From contig CANLXH010000001.1 in assembly GCA_947495075.1 (NCBI GenBank), positions 1,612,001 through 1,676,000 on the forward strand: a stretch of DNA of 64,000 bases, in the 5' to 3' direction. Positions 15,189 to 24,423 of this stretch are shown piece by piece. The stretch is from an uncultured Croceitalea sp. GTDB lineage: Bacteria; Bacteroidota; Bacteroidia; Flavobacteriales; Flavobacteriaceae. Positions within the stretch are counted from its first letter, which is position 1. Every line of letters starts with the position of its first letter. Under the pieces are notes generated by a model, which searched no databases, was not told where the DNA came from, and saw nothing but the letters and a program-made list of their open reading frames with translations. Position numbers and translations under genes: made by a program.

Positions 15189-18100
15189 TTACAATTCTTT
15201 TAAGTGTTCTACCATTGCTGATATTTCATTTACCGTTCCTTCTATATCTGGATTGCCATAGCCTTTAAATCGCATTCTACCACTTCTATCCAATACTATT
15301 TTGGTAGGAAGCCCCTCTACATTGTAATCTATTGCCATTTTATCGTCTTCATCCATAAGTACATTAAAAGTGAGTCCCAATTTATTCATTAATTTCTGGG
15401 CATTGGCTTTTTTATTATCTCCCCTTTCCATAGTATTCACGAATAAAAAGACCACATCATCATCGTTTTCATATTTACTTTTAACTTTATCAAGCCCTGG
15501 AAAACTTTTGATACAGGGACCGCACCATGTTGCCCAGAAATCAAGCACCACTACCTTACCTTTTAGTGATTCTTTGGTAATTACCTCACCATCAAAGTTT
15601 TTTGCAACAAATTCAGGTGCTTCGATATTAATAATTTTCTTTATCACTTTTTCTTTCCAAACTTGCTCGTTCTCTTTAGTCAATAATGCTAAATAATCAT
15701 CAACAACCGCTTCTTTAGAAGCATGTTCTACCAAAATTGACCTTAATTGGCCCGCCATTTTTTGGCTGGCTTTACCTTTCTTAATAAGATCTGTGATGAG
15801 ATTAATGGTAGATTCGGTACCGTTTAACTTCTCATTTAGATTAACGTAACGCTCGTTCATAAACCAATCACTATAATTTGAAGCTTCACAGGCCATTTTC
15901 TTGGTTTCAAAGGCTTTTTGCATATCCCCTTTGTGGTAATATGCAATGGCAAGCGAATTATATATAGGCGGAGTATAAAAAGCAGATTCTTTAAGCCATT
16001 GGTGCCTTGTGGAATATTGTGGCCTATTACTATCATTTGCATAATATTTTTCTACTTCGTCGAGTCCTGTTTTACATAAGGATAACGCTTTTTCAATATC
16101 CGATTCAGAAGGGGAGCCCTTAAAATCTTCACCCATAAGTGCTTTTGTGGCAGTGGCATACGTATATAACTTAATATCGTCATCTAATTTAGACAGTACT
16201 GAATTAAATCCGTCCCAATTGCGTTCTTCTGCATAGTAATTTGCAACATTTGAATACTGTTGTTGATAAACAATAGTACCAATTGATTCTTCACCAAACT
16301 TAGCTGGGTTTATTTCTTTGAGAAGTTTGATTTTCTTCTGCACATCATCAGTTTGCGTAATAGGAGTCATCTTCTCTAAATTGGCATTGTCTCCATCGGG
16401 GTACTTTTTTAAAATATCTTCTTGAATCTTCATCATGGCTACACTATTTTCAACCATTGAATACAATGTCCTTACTTGTTCCATTTCTTTTTCGGTAAGA
16501 CTCTCTTTCCCTTTTAAAACAGCGATCTTTTCTTTGACAATTTTAGCCGCCTTTGGCTTATCTTTTTCTGAAAGCAGGTCTATGTATATCAAACTAACAT
16601 TACCTTCCAATGGACCAAAATTTTGCACTTCTTTTTCAATAGCTCGAAAAGCTTTTTCACTATTCGTATTGGCACCGTAATATAGCTCTGAATAAATATT
16701 GAAAATAGCTTCGTGCATGTAGGCACCTTTAACAGGTTTACCGTTATCATAAATGTAGGAATAGTACCCTAAACCCCCGTTGGTATCTTTTAACTCGCCA
16801 TCGTTCTTATCGCCTAATAGCACAGACACCATCTTTGTGTCTTTATGTAATTTGTAGGTTCCTATCAATTCGTCTCCAACCTTTTTAAACGGGACCTCTC
16901 GAGCATACGGGTCGTCATATCCATCGCTCATATATTCAAAAAGGGTCATGTAAATAGCGTCAACACCATCTAATTTTGAACCACTTAGGGTATAGGTCAA
17001 TGTAAGTTCTTTTCCCGCTTGTGGTTGTTCTGGACCAATTGTTAAACGTTTACCATTTAGTCTTGCTGATCCCTTGCTACCACCTTTAGGGGTCATCATG
17101 GCTTCAACAACATCTGCTGATGTTAAATACTTTGTGGCAAATGCCTTTATTTTTTTTGCCGTTATACCATCAACCGCTTTTTGATATGCTTTCAGTGGCG
17201 TATATTCCACACCTTCGATAAGACCGTAAAGTACTTGTGAATACCAAAACCTGTCTTGATCAACCCCCTCTTGTCGGTCTTTTTTTAGACTGTTTTTTAT
17301 TTGCTTGACATGCGCATCCGATGGTCCATTTGCGATTAACTTATCTAGCTCGTCTTTGGCTATTTGTAATAGTTTTTCTCCTTTATCTGGATTACAGTTA
17401 AATTGAAAAGAAAGTTCGTAATTGTTTTCGGGAATACTCCTAAATTCATGCTGAACACGAACACCGTAACTACCCCCTTCTTCTTCTCGTATGGTCTCGT
17501 TATACCTCATTCCCAGCGTCTTAGAAATAAACTCCATAATCAATTCGTTTTCAAGGGAATATTTTTCCTTTACGGATAATGTATACCCTATGGTCGTCTG
17601 TGGGTTCTGCATTTCTCTTGAAAAATGGACTTTGGTCAATCCCTTTTTTTGTCTATAATTATGGTCTTTCCAATTTTTTGTGGTATCCTCTGAAGTAATA
17701 TTCCCTAAATATTTCTGAAAAAGTGGCAAGGTTTTTTCCAAATCAAAATTTCCAATAAATACAAAGGTAAAATCATCGGCATCAGAGAAACTTTTTTTAT
17801 AGATTTCTTCTGCCTTATCAAGGTTGGCCATATCAAAATCTGAAGTATTCATTAATCTTTTCCATGGGTCATGCCCATTGACTGCACCCTCAATAGAGTC
17901 ATTGAATACAAATGCGGGCTCTTTATTATTGCCCTCTATAAAACTTTTCCAACTAGGCAGTTGTGATTTAAATAATTCAGCGTCGAATCTTGGGTGTTCA
18001 AAGCCCAGATATATTTTCTGCAATAACAACTCTATATCTTCAATAGAACTCTGCCCGCCCATAAAATTGATATATTGTTCTATTGAAGTCTCCATATGGG

Positions 18101-19883
18101 CTATGCGACCGGCATTTTTCTTATCCAGCGTAACCGCATCAAATTCTCCAAGGCCGGACATACCTGCATAATCTGACGCAAAAAATGCAGAAGATAAATC
18201 TGCTTTTTCAAGGTTTGAAATACCCCCAAAACTTGTACCAGCCATCATTACATTGCCACCCTCTTCTTTAGAGGGCAAGAGAATTATTTTAAGGCCGTTA
18301 TTAAGCACATAACCCTTGGCATCGGAGGTATTCTTAACTGCAAAAGTGCTCTTAATGGGGGTAATTGTTAAATTATCGCTCACTAGAGGACTGTCATTTA
18401 CGTCGTCCGTATAGGCTTCTAAATCTTCTTTCTTTACCTTATCCATCGTTTCCAATACCTGATTTTTAGTAGGATATTTGATAGCAGTATCTTCTGGGCC
18501 CGTTATTATAATGGTGGTGTTGTTTTTGTAGTTAGCAAACACTTCAGAAAAGGATTTAACATCATTCAAGGTAATGGAAGCCAATTGTTTTGAAGCCAGT
18601 TCCAATTTTGCTTCTGGCTCCATAAAAGGATCTGCTACAAAGAAATGCTGCCCTAATTCTGAGGCCCACTCATTACTAGTAACTGTTTTCTGGTTCTTTA
18701 CTTTCTGTTTGTATGTCTCAAGGACGCTCTTCTTGTTTCGTTGCAGTTCACTTTCGTTAACCCCAAAACGTATAGCACGTTCTATCTCCTTGTAGGCTTG
18801 TGCTATAGCCTGTAACTCCATACCCTTGCGTGGAAACAGTCTTAACGTATGGCTTTTTGTGAATCTGGTAATTGGTTCTGAACCAAACATAACCATACTT
18901 ATGGTACTCTCTGGTTTTTGGGACATCTCTTGTAATCTAGCACTCATTATACCGTAAAAGAGTTCTTCTATAAGAGATTCGCGAAGGTAAGCTTCATCTT
19001 TTACTTTGTGCATTTTTTGTTTAAAACTCAAAGAAACCATTACATTGCCCGCTTCTTTATCGGTTGCCAAAACATAATTGGTCTTTTGATTATCCAAAAG
19101 GTCATAATAAGGTCTTTCCTCAGCATTTTGAGGCATTTGAATTTTGGAGAACAGGGCTTTTACCTTGCGCTCTATCTCATCAACATCAATATCGCCTACT
19201 ACTATTACCGCTTGCAAATCTGGTCGATACCACTTCGTATAATAGTTTCTTAAATTCTGGTATTTAAAGGTTTGTATAAAATCAGGGTCGCCTATAATGT
19301 CTCTTTTTGCATATTTTGAACCTTCGACAAGTACAGGAAATGTCTTTTCATGAAGACGTATACCTTGATTTCTATTTGACCGCCATTCTTCTTTGATTAC
19401 ACCTCTTTCTTTGTCTATCTCTTTATCGAGCAGCTCCAAAGAGCCCGACCAATCGTGTAAAATCAAAAGTGATTTATCTATTAATTCCTTGTTCTTTGTG
19501 GGTACATTGCTTATGTTATACATAGTTTCATCGAAAGCGGTATAAGCATTCATATCACGGCCCATGGTAAGCCCGTGCGATTCAAGGTATGTGTTCATTG
19601 AACTTCCTTTAAAATTTTCTGAGCCGTTAAAGGCCATGTGCTCTAAGAAGTGGGCCAATCCATCTTCATCATCGTCTTCAAGAATGGCACCTACGTTTTG
19701 TGCAAAATAAAAACTCACTCTTTCCTTGGGTTCTTGATTGTGCATAATGTAGTAGGTCATTCCATTTTCAAGGGTGCCATATCTCACATTTTCGGGTAAG
19801 GGAATATTCGTTGTTAACTGCGCATAGCTACCTGCTAATGCAAAAAGACATAGGGCTATGATTGTAAGTGTTCTTCGTGTCAT
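15189..19883 (-). CDS. M16 zinc protease fused to C-terminal TlpA-type thioredoxin domain
   Basis: With ATG 19883 (a TTG at 19898 would add five residues) this is 1564 residues. After a signal peptide (RTLTIIALCLFALAGSYAQ) come the M16 domains: zinc motif HFLEH at about 78-82, a downstream Glu near 165, and a second, inactive-type M16 half to about residue 940. The middle (about 970-1420) resembles the helical spacer of TlpA proteins. The C-terminus is a thioredoxin domain with WCGPC at about 1453-1457 and the cis-Pro motif GLPT. Normal M16B proteins of this type are about 930 residues. It starts 11 nt after the TlpA lipoprotein stop. A protease that opens disulfides in its own substrate is an attractive inference. 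Confidence 0.9.
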   Translation of the reverse strand: MTRRTLTIIALCLFALAGSYAQLTTNIPLPENVRYGTLENGMTYYIMHNQEPKERVSFYFAQNVGAILEDDDEDGLAHFLEHMAFNGSENFKGSSMNTYLESHGLTMGRDMNAYTAFDETMYNISNVPTKNKELIDKSLLILHDWSGSLELLDKEIDKERGVIKEEWRSNRNQGIRLHEKTFPVLVEGSKYAKRDIIGDPDFIQTFKYQNLRNYYTKWYRPDLQAVIVVGDIDVDEIERKVKALFSKIQMPQNAEERPYYDLLDNQKTNYVLATDKEAGNVMVSLSFKQKMHKVKDEAYLRESLIEELFYGIMSARLQEMSQKPESTISMVMFGSEPITRFTKSHTLRLFPRKGMELQAIAQAYKEIERAIRFGVNESELQRNKKSVLETYKQKVKNQKTVTSNEWASELGQHFFVADPFMEPEAKLELASKQLASITLNDVKSFSEVFANYKNNTTIIITGPEDTAIKYPTKNQVLETMDKVKKEDLEAYTDDVNDSPLVSDNLTITPIKSTFAVKNTSDAKGYVLNNGLKIILLPSKEEGGNVMMAGTSFGGISNLEKADLSSAFFASDYAGMSGLGEFDAVTLDKKNAGRIAHMETSIEQYINFMGGQSSIEDIELLLQKIYLGFEHPRFDAELFKSQLPSWKSFIEGNNKEPAFVFNDSIEGAVNGHDPWKRLMNTSDFDMANLDKAEEIYKKSFSDADDFTFVFIGNFDLEKTLPLFQKYLGNITSEDTTKNWKDHNYRQKKGLTKVHFSREMQNPQTTIGYTLSVKEKYSLENELIMEFISKTLGMRYNETIREEEGGSYGVRVQHEFRSIPENNYELSFQFNCNPDKGEKLLQIAKDELDKLIANGPSDAHVKQIKNSLKKDRQEGVDQDRFWYSQVLYGLIEGVEYTPLKAYQKAVDGITAKKIKAFATKYLTSADVVEAMMTPKGGSKGSARLNGKRLTIGPEQPQAGKELTLTYTLSGSKLDGVDAIYMTLFEYMSDGYDDPYAREVPFKKVGDELIGTYKLHKDTKMVSVLLGDKNDGELKDTNGGLGYYSYIYDNGKPVKGAYMHEAIFNIYSELYYGANTNSEKAFRAIEKEVQNFGPLEGNVSLIYIDLLSEKDKPKAAKIVKEKIAVLKGKESLTEKEMEQVRTLYSMVENSVAMMKIQEDILKKYPDGDNANLEKMTPITQTDDVQKKIKLLKEINPAKFGEESIGTIVYQQQYSNVANYYAEERNWDGFNSVLSKLDDDIKLYTYATATKALMGEDFKGSPSESDIEKALSLCKTGLDEVEKYYANDSNRPQYSTRHQWLKESAFYTPPIYNSLAIAYYHKGDMQKAFETKKMACEASNYSDWFMNERYVNLNEKLNGTESTINLITDLIKKGKASQKMAGQLRSILVEHASKEAVVDDYLALLTKENEQVWKEKVIKKIINIEAPEFVAKNFDGEVITKESLKGKVVVLDFWATWCGPCIKSFPGLDKVKSKYENDDDVVFLFVNTMERGDNKKANAQKLMNKLGLTFNVLMDEDDKMAIDYNVEGLPTKIVLDRSGRMRFKGYGNPDIEGTVNEISAMVEHLKEL

Positions 19884-19894
19884 AATAGTGTTAT

Positions 19895-21097
19895 TCAATT
19901 TAATTCTATATTATTTTTTAGAAAATCCATTAAATCGGATTCATTCATATCCTGTGCTAAAATTTTTCCTTCTTTATCTATTAAGAAAGTAGTTGGCAAG
20001 TAGTTTACATTATAGGTCTCCGTAATTTTTGCGGATTGTTCTTTTTTCAAATCCACAATAACCTGAGACCATGGCAAATCGTGTTCCTTAAGTGCTGCTT
20101 TCCACAGTTCTTCATTTGGATCATCAGAAATGTTGATGATTTCAAAATCATGCTTGTTATAAATTGCATATATCTCTTCTAATTTTGGAAAAGTATCTAT
20201 ACAAGGTTTGCACCAGTGCGCCCAGAAGTTTAAATACACGTATTTACCTTTAAAATCGGATAAAGACAACTTGGAACCATCAGGTGTTCCCAAAGAAAAA
20301 TCAGGGGCATATTTACCTTTGGATACGCGTTTTTTCAAGACAATTTGTTTCTTACAATCGGCGTAGTAACTCGTATTTTCCAAACTTGTATCGAGCGATA
20401 GAAACAAGTGCTCAATTTCCTCTAAAGTATATTTGGTGGCCAGAAATCCCGCCTCACTGTACAAAAGCAGATAAGGTGATACTACTGATGTGCTATTCTT
20501 TAAAACAAATACTTTTAAAATATTTTTCAGTTCGGCCTCTCTTTCTTCATGATATTTAAAAAGTTGGGTTTTAAGTTCCTTGTGTCTTGTACTATCATTA
20601 GCGGAACTGACGTATTCGTAGTTTTTGATAAGGTTTATTTTTTCTTTGAATCTGGGAAGGTTATCCAATGAATCGATAGCCTTTAAATACTCTAGGTATT
20701 CATTATTTATTTTAGAGTGTTTGTACAGGGGTCTAATTTCTCGAAAGTCATTATATGATAATCTATTCATCGTATCGGCCTCTAAGTAAATTTCACCTTC
20801 CACTATAAATAGGGGTGTTACATACTTATGATTCCATGAGATATAAGCCTGCTTTGGTTCAGATACATTACTGGTCAATTCAAAATAATTGTCTTGCAAA
20901 ATGGCAGCGTCCAATACCACGTGCTCTCCGTTTCCAGTAAATTCATAAAGCGTTATCTCGCTATTTTGAAGTCCATTAAAAGTGCCCGAAATCTGGCATT
21001 GTTTCTCTTCTTCTTTTACGTTAGCACAACAAAAACACACAAGCATGGTCGTAACTGCCAAAGCCCATTTTAAGTGTATGTGTACGGCTATTCTCAT
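19895..21097 (-). CDS. TlpA-family thioredoxin lipoprotein with DUF4369 domain
   Basis: This 400-residue protein begins with a hydrophobic leader and a cysteine cluster (CFCCAN) that probably includes the lipobox Cys. A DUF4369-type beta domain follows (CQISGTFNGLQNSEITLYEF at about 33-52), then a helical spacer and a C-terminal TlpA/ResA thioredoxin domain with FWAHWCKPC and the cis-Pro segment YLPTTF. It would reduce or exchange disulfides in the periplasm or at a membrane face. Its start overlaps the FecR stop (ATGA at 21094-21097), so it is translationally coupled to the anti-sigma gene. Confidence 0.92.
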   Translation of the reverse strand: MRIAVHIHLKWALAVTTMLVCFCCANVKEEEKQCQISGTFNGLQNSEITLYEFTGNGEHVVLDAAILQDNYFELTSNVSEPKQAYISWNHKYVTPLFIVEGEIYLEADTMNRLSYNDFREIRPLYKHSKINNEYLEYLKAIDSLDNLPRFKEKINLIKNYEYVSSANDSTRHKELKTQLFKYHEEREAELKNILKVFVLKNSTSVVSPYLLLYSEAGFLATKYTLEEIEHLFLSLDTSLENTSYYADCKKQIVLKKRVSKGKYAPDFSLGTPDGSKLSLSDFKGKYVYLNFWAHWCKPCIDTFPKLEEIYAIYNKHDFEIINISDDPNEELWKAALKEHDLPWSQVIVDLKKEQSAKITETYNVNYLPTTFLIDKEGKILAQDMNESDLMDFLKNNIELN

Positions 21098-22254
21098 TGT
21101 ATAGTGACTTGGTTTTGGTTTATTTTAAAGGTGAAATCACTTTCTTCTTTGAATGCATTCAATATTTCTTCTAGGCTTTCGGTATCAAATTTTGCCGTAA
21201 ATGTCTGTCCGTTCAGTTCGTCGTTTTCATTTGTAATGATCACACCGAACTTTCGTTCTAAGCTTTTTAAGACATCTTTGAAAAGAATCTTATTAAAAAT
21301 TATTTTTTGAGACATCCAGGCCGTATGGGTATAGGTGTTCACTTCATTCACTACCAATGTATTCGTCTCGGTACTAAAAAATGCTTTTTGATTAGGTACT
21401 AATAGCACTTTTTCTTTAGTGTTTTTTGATGTTACTTTTACTACGCCCTCTACCAAAACGGTTTGCGTACTGGAATTTTCAGGATAGGCGGAGACGTTGA
21501 ATTGCGTTCCTAAAACACTGATTTCAGAATCGTGCGTGGTAACCGTAAAAGGGTTTTTCTTATTCTTGGCAACATCAAAAAATGCTCGCCCTACTAAAGA
21601 AACATTCCTTGGATAATCTAAATTGAGACCTGAGCGATATTTTAAGGAAGTTCCCGCATCGCAGTACACCTTTGTGCCATCTGAAAAGCTTACTCTAAAA
21701 TTTTGACCATTGGGTACTTTTAGCTCATGATAATCTTTAGAATCTTGTACTGTGGCAATGTCTTTTAAATAATGAAGCTCATTTCCTTTTTGCTTTGCAA
21801 TAACAACACCTTGATTATTCTTAATAAGTTGTTCTCCGCCGCTATTAAAAGTTAAAAGCAGGTTGTCAGCCGTTTTTAAGGTTACAGTAGAAATTTCTAA
21901 CTTATTTTGGGCTTCCGGTAGAAGTTGGGTCTCCGTAAAAATATCTTGAGTGTTATAGTAGTAGATACCAAATGCAAATAATGCAAAAATGGCTACATAT
22001 TTAAGCATTGGTCTAAGCAAGGAAACTGTTTTGGGGCTGGTTTTATTTTCTTCTGGCGCAATGGAATCCACTATATGTTGCCAAGCCTTATCCGTTTCTA
22101 TGGCATCAAAGGTGTTAAATGTATCAACTACCCGTTTGCGGTCTATTTGATTTATTTCATCCTCGTAGCCAATAAGTTCTTGGTCTTCTTCTTTGGAAAG
22201 TATCCTGAACCATTTTTTTAAACCCAGAATCGCTATGTTAGAAAACTGCTTCAC
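21094..22254 (-). CDS. FecR-family anti-sigma factor (minus-strand operon)
   Basis: This 386-residue protein has an N-terminal cytoplasmic part (about 1-85), one transmembrane helix (MLKYVAIFALFAFGIYYY), a periplasmic FecR domain with VPNGQNFRVSFSDGTKVYCD and GTQFNVSAY, and a C-terminal DUF4974 domain (FTAKFDTESLEEILNAF). Such proteins hold an ECF sigma factor until a TonB-dependent receptor's STN domain signals. The start is GTG at 22254, with an in-frame stop a few codons upstream and no ATG nearby. It lies 222 nt after the ECF gene and is coupled to the TlpA gene. Its receptor is probably the SusC at 24424 on the other strand. Confidence 0.92.
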   Translation of the reverse strand: MKQFSNIAILGLKKWFRILSKEEDQELIGYEDEINQIDRKRVVDTFNTFDAIETDKAWQHIVDSIAPEENKTSPKTVSLLRPMLKYVAIFALFAFGIYYYNTQDIFTETQLLPEAQNKLEISTVTLKTADNLLLTFNSGGEQLIKNNQGVVIAKQKGNELHYLKDIATVQDSKDYHELKVPNGQNFRVSFSDGTKVYCDAGTSLKYRSGLNLDYPRNVSLVGRAFFDVAKNKKNPFTVTTHDSEISVLGTQFNVSAYPENSSTQTVLVEGVVKVTSKNTKEKVLLVPNQKAFFSTETNTLVVNEVNTYTHTAWMSQKIIFNKILFKDVLKSLERKFGVIITNENDELNGQTFTAKFDTESLEEILNAFKEESDFTFKINQNQVTIQ

Positions 22255-22476
22255 AAGATTTAGTTTTCAGTAAAACAACTCAGCATTAAAAAAGGTACTA
22301 CTCTAAGAACTTTTTTTATTTGTTATCATGTAGTCTGTTTAACAAGTGTGAAGCATTTCTTTATTTTAAAAGATTGGATTACAGTAGTTTTAGATTGGAT
22401 ACTAAAAATTATTTTCTATGGATTCTTTTTAAACGTTCACCCAGAGTTGCAGTAAACAATTGGCAACAGATAACTT

Positions 22477-23052
22477 TTATGCCAAAAGAAATAAAATGAT
22501 AAAAGGCAAGGCCCCGGTAAGTTGCAATTCCGCTACTTTTTCGCGAATGGTTATCATTGCTTTTCTAATCTGACTCTCTACGGTACGTTCAGATATATTC
22601 TGCATTATTGCAATTTCTTTGTACTTATAGTTGTTCAGTTTGTTCAGCACAAAAATTTTCTGGCGTTTTTGGGGCAGCTCCCCAATAATTTTAAAAATTA
22701 TGGATAATCGTTCTTGATTGAAATCATTTTCAGCAAATTCCAATTCAAGAATGGCTTCTTCCCTTAATGATGCTATCAATGATTTTTTACGAACTTTTAA
22801 ATTGTAGTTATTCACAAAATTATTGTAAGCACATTTGTACAAATACGAATTTAAAGAATGAGGTTTCCTTAGCGTAGCCCGTTTTTCCCATAAGCTCAGC
22901 AACGTCTCCTGAGCAATATCCTCTGCATGTGCATTATGGTTAGATAATGAGTACACGTATTTGCATAATTTATCGTAATACTTTAGGTATATATGAGCAA
23001 AAGCAGCTTTGTTACTGCGTTGCAGAGCGGTAAATATTGCTTCGTCAGACAT
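22477..23052 (-). CDS. ECF sigma factor (module A)
   Basis: From ATG 23052 (MSDEAIFTALQ) this is 191 residues. An in-frame ATG at 23067 adds five residues and is also possible; the longer open frame to 23172 is hydrophobic and unlike a sigma factor. Region 2 contains YYDKLCKYVYSLSNHNAHAE and DIAQETLLSLWEKR; region 4 contains LPQKRQKIFVLNKLNNYKYK and the helix-turn-helix EIAIMQNISERTVESQI. The C-terminus is hydrophobic (LPFIILFLLA), as often in this family. It faces the FecR at 23177 across a 124-nt divergent gap and also precedes the FecR at 21094. Confidence 0.92.
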   Translation of the reverse strand: MSDEAIFTALQRSNKAAFAHIYLKYYDKLCKYVYSLSNHNAHAEDIAQETLLSLWEKRATLRKPHSLNSYLYKCAYNNFVNNYNLKVRKKSLIASLREEAILELEFAENDFNQERLSIIFKIIGELPQKRQKIFVLNKLNNYKYKEIAIMQNISERTVESQIRKAMITIREKVAELQLTGALPFIILFLLA

Positions 23053-23128
23053 ATTCGCATATCCCATAAATAGTGTTACAATTTTGATGAATTGATAGTA
23101 CAATATATAAAAATATACGAATAGCGTA

Positions 23129-23154
23129 AGGGTTTTTAGAAAATTACCAGTCAT
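23129..23154 (+). promoter_or_regulatory. Candidate ECF promoter of module A FecR
   Basis: AGGGT (23129-23133) and AGTCAT (23149-23154) lie 22 nt before the FecR ATG. The same pairing, with GGGT then a GTC-like element 15-16 nt later, occurs before the FecR genes at 32549, 41180 and 57410. The downstream part resembles the classic ECF -10 element CGTC. This suggests each module's own ECF drives its FecR. Confidence 0.5.
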
Positions 23155-23176
23155 TACAAATAGAAAACACAACTAA

Positions 23177-24325
23177 ATGCTAAAATCCGATTTCTTTGAC
23201 CTTGTAGATAAATTTCTATCTGATACTATTTCCGAAGATGAAAAAAAAGTATTGGAAGAACTGCTTCTAGACAAGAAAAATGCTATCATATTTAAGAATC
23301 TGATTAAAGAAGATTATCTTATTAAAACAAATAGTATCAAATTTGATGCACAAAAATCTTTAGACGACTCCCTTTTAAAACTCAAAGGTGTACCACCACA
23401 AAAAAGAAATTATCCCACGCTATTAAAATATGCGGCAGTAACACTTGTTCTCATAGGCATGGCATTGGTTTATAGAACCTTGAGCACAACGCCCGACACT
23501 ACTTTTATTATGCCAAGCCAAGTGGCAGAAAAACAGATACGGTTACTCTTGGAAGACGGTACGGAAAAACTACTGTCAACTACGATTACAGATAGTGTAC
23601 ATGGGCAAAGTAACCATGTTCTTGGGTACGTAAACAAAGGTAAATTGCAATATATAAAGCAGACCGGTGACAACAAATTAGCTTACAATATTTTAAAAGT
23701 ACCTCATGGCAAGCAATTTCAGGTTGTTCTTTCTGATGGCACTTTGGTACATATAAATGCAGGCAGTTCGCTAAAGTACCCTGTTAGCTTTTCTGAAAAT
23801 GGTAATAGAGAGGTTTTTTTAGATGGGGAAGCATTTTTTGAGGTAGAGAAAGATGTCGCGAGAAAATTTATTGTGAAGGCAAACGTCCTGAATGTAGAAG
23901 TTTTGGGCACCCAGTTTAACGTCTCTTCTTATTCAGAGGACTTCTTGGTACAGACCACATTAGAAGAAGGTTCCGTGAAAGTATATGACAAACAATCGCC
24001 CGAAAAAGCTCTGTTTTTGGAACCTAATGAACAATCTTCTTTTGATAAAGAAAACAAAAGTTTGAAGAAGGGTAAGGTAGATATCAATCAATTTACCGCA
24101 TGGAGACAAGGCAGTCTGGTTTTCAAGAAAACAGCTTTCTCAAAAATCATTAAAATGTTGGAACGGCATTATGATGTGAAAATCATCAATAAAAATAAAA
24201 GTTTAGATAACGAGACGTTTACAGCTCGTTTCGATGAAGAAGAAATTGCTGAAATCATAAATTATTTTAGTAACAGTTACGGATTCAAATTCAATATAAA
24301 TAATCAAACAATAGAAATAGAGTAA
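23177..24325 (+). CDS. FecR-family anti-sigma factor (module A, plus strand)
   Basis: This 382-residue protein has a cytoplasmic N-terminus (FDLVDKFLSDTISEDEKKVL), a transmembrane helix near 80-100 (LLKYAAVTLVLIGMALVY), a FecR domain with VPHGKQFQVVLSDGTLVHIN and LGTQFNVSSY, and a C-terminal DUF4974 domain (FTARFDEEEIAEIINYF). It is divergent from the ECF at 22477 and is followed after 98 nt by a SusC gene. The module thus has two FecR genes around one ECF; this one is the likely partner of the downstream SusC. Confidence 0.92.
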   Translation: MLKSDFFDLVDKFLSDTISEDEKKVLEELLLDKKNAIIFKNLIKEDYLIKTNSIKFDAQKSLDDSLLKLKGVPPQKRNYPTLLKYAAVTLVLIGMALVYRTLSTTPDTTFIMPSQVAEKQIRLLLEDGTEKLLSTTITDSVHGQSNHVLGYVNKGKLQYIKQTGDNKLAYNILKVPHGKQFQVVLSDGTLVHINAGSSLKYPVSFSENGNREVFLDGEAFFEVEKDVARKFIVKANVLNVEVLGTQFNVSSYSEDFLVQTTLEEGSVKVYDKQSPEKALFLEPNEQSSFDKENKSLKKGKVDINQFTAWRQGSLVFKKTAFSKIIKMLERHYDVKIINKNKSLDNETFTARFDEEEIAEIINYFSNSYGFKFNINNQTIEIE

Positions 24326-24350
24326 TGATAAAATACAAATAAAACAAGAT

Positions 24351-24372
24351 GGGAGATGCAGCAACATCTCCC
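24351..24372 (+). promoter_or_regulatory. Hairpin between FecR and SusC (module A)
   Basis: A perfect 8-bp stem (GGGAGATG with CATCTCCC) and a 6-nt loop lie 25 nt after the FecR stop and 52 nt before SusC, without a T tract. Equivalent inverted repeats occur at the same place in the other three modules. It may be a processing or attenuation signal that separates regulator from transporter expression. Confidence 0.55.
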
Positions 24373-24423
24373 AAGCTCTGTAATCAGTAAAATTTACTAA
24401 CCACTCATAATACTTTCAAAGAT

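Noticed and set aside
23053-23172. Longer N-terminus of the module A ECF gene up to 23172
   Set aside because: The extra forty residues are strongly hydrophobic and the first codon is TTG; ECF factors begin near MSDEAIF.
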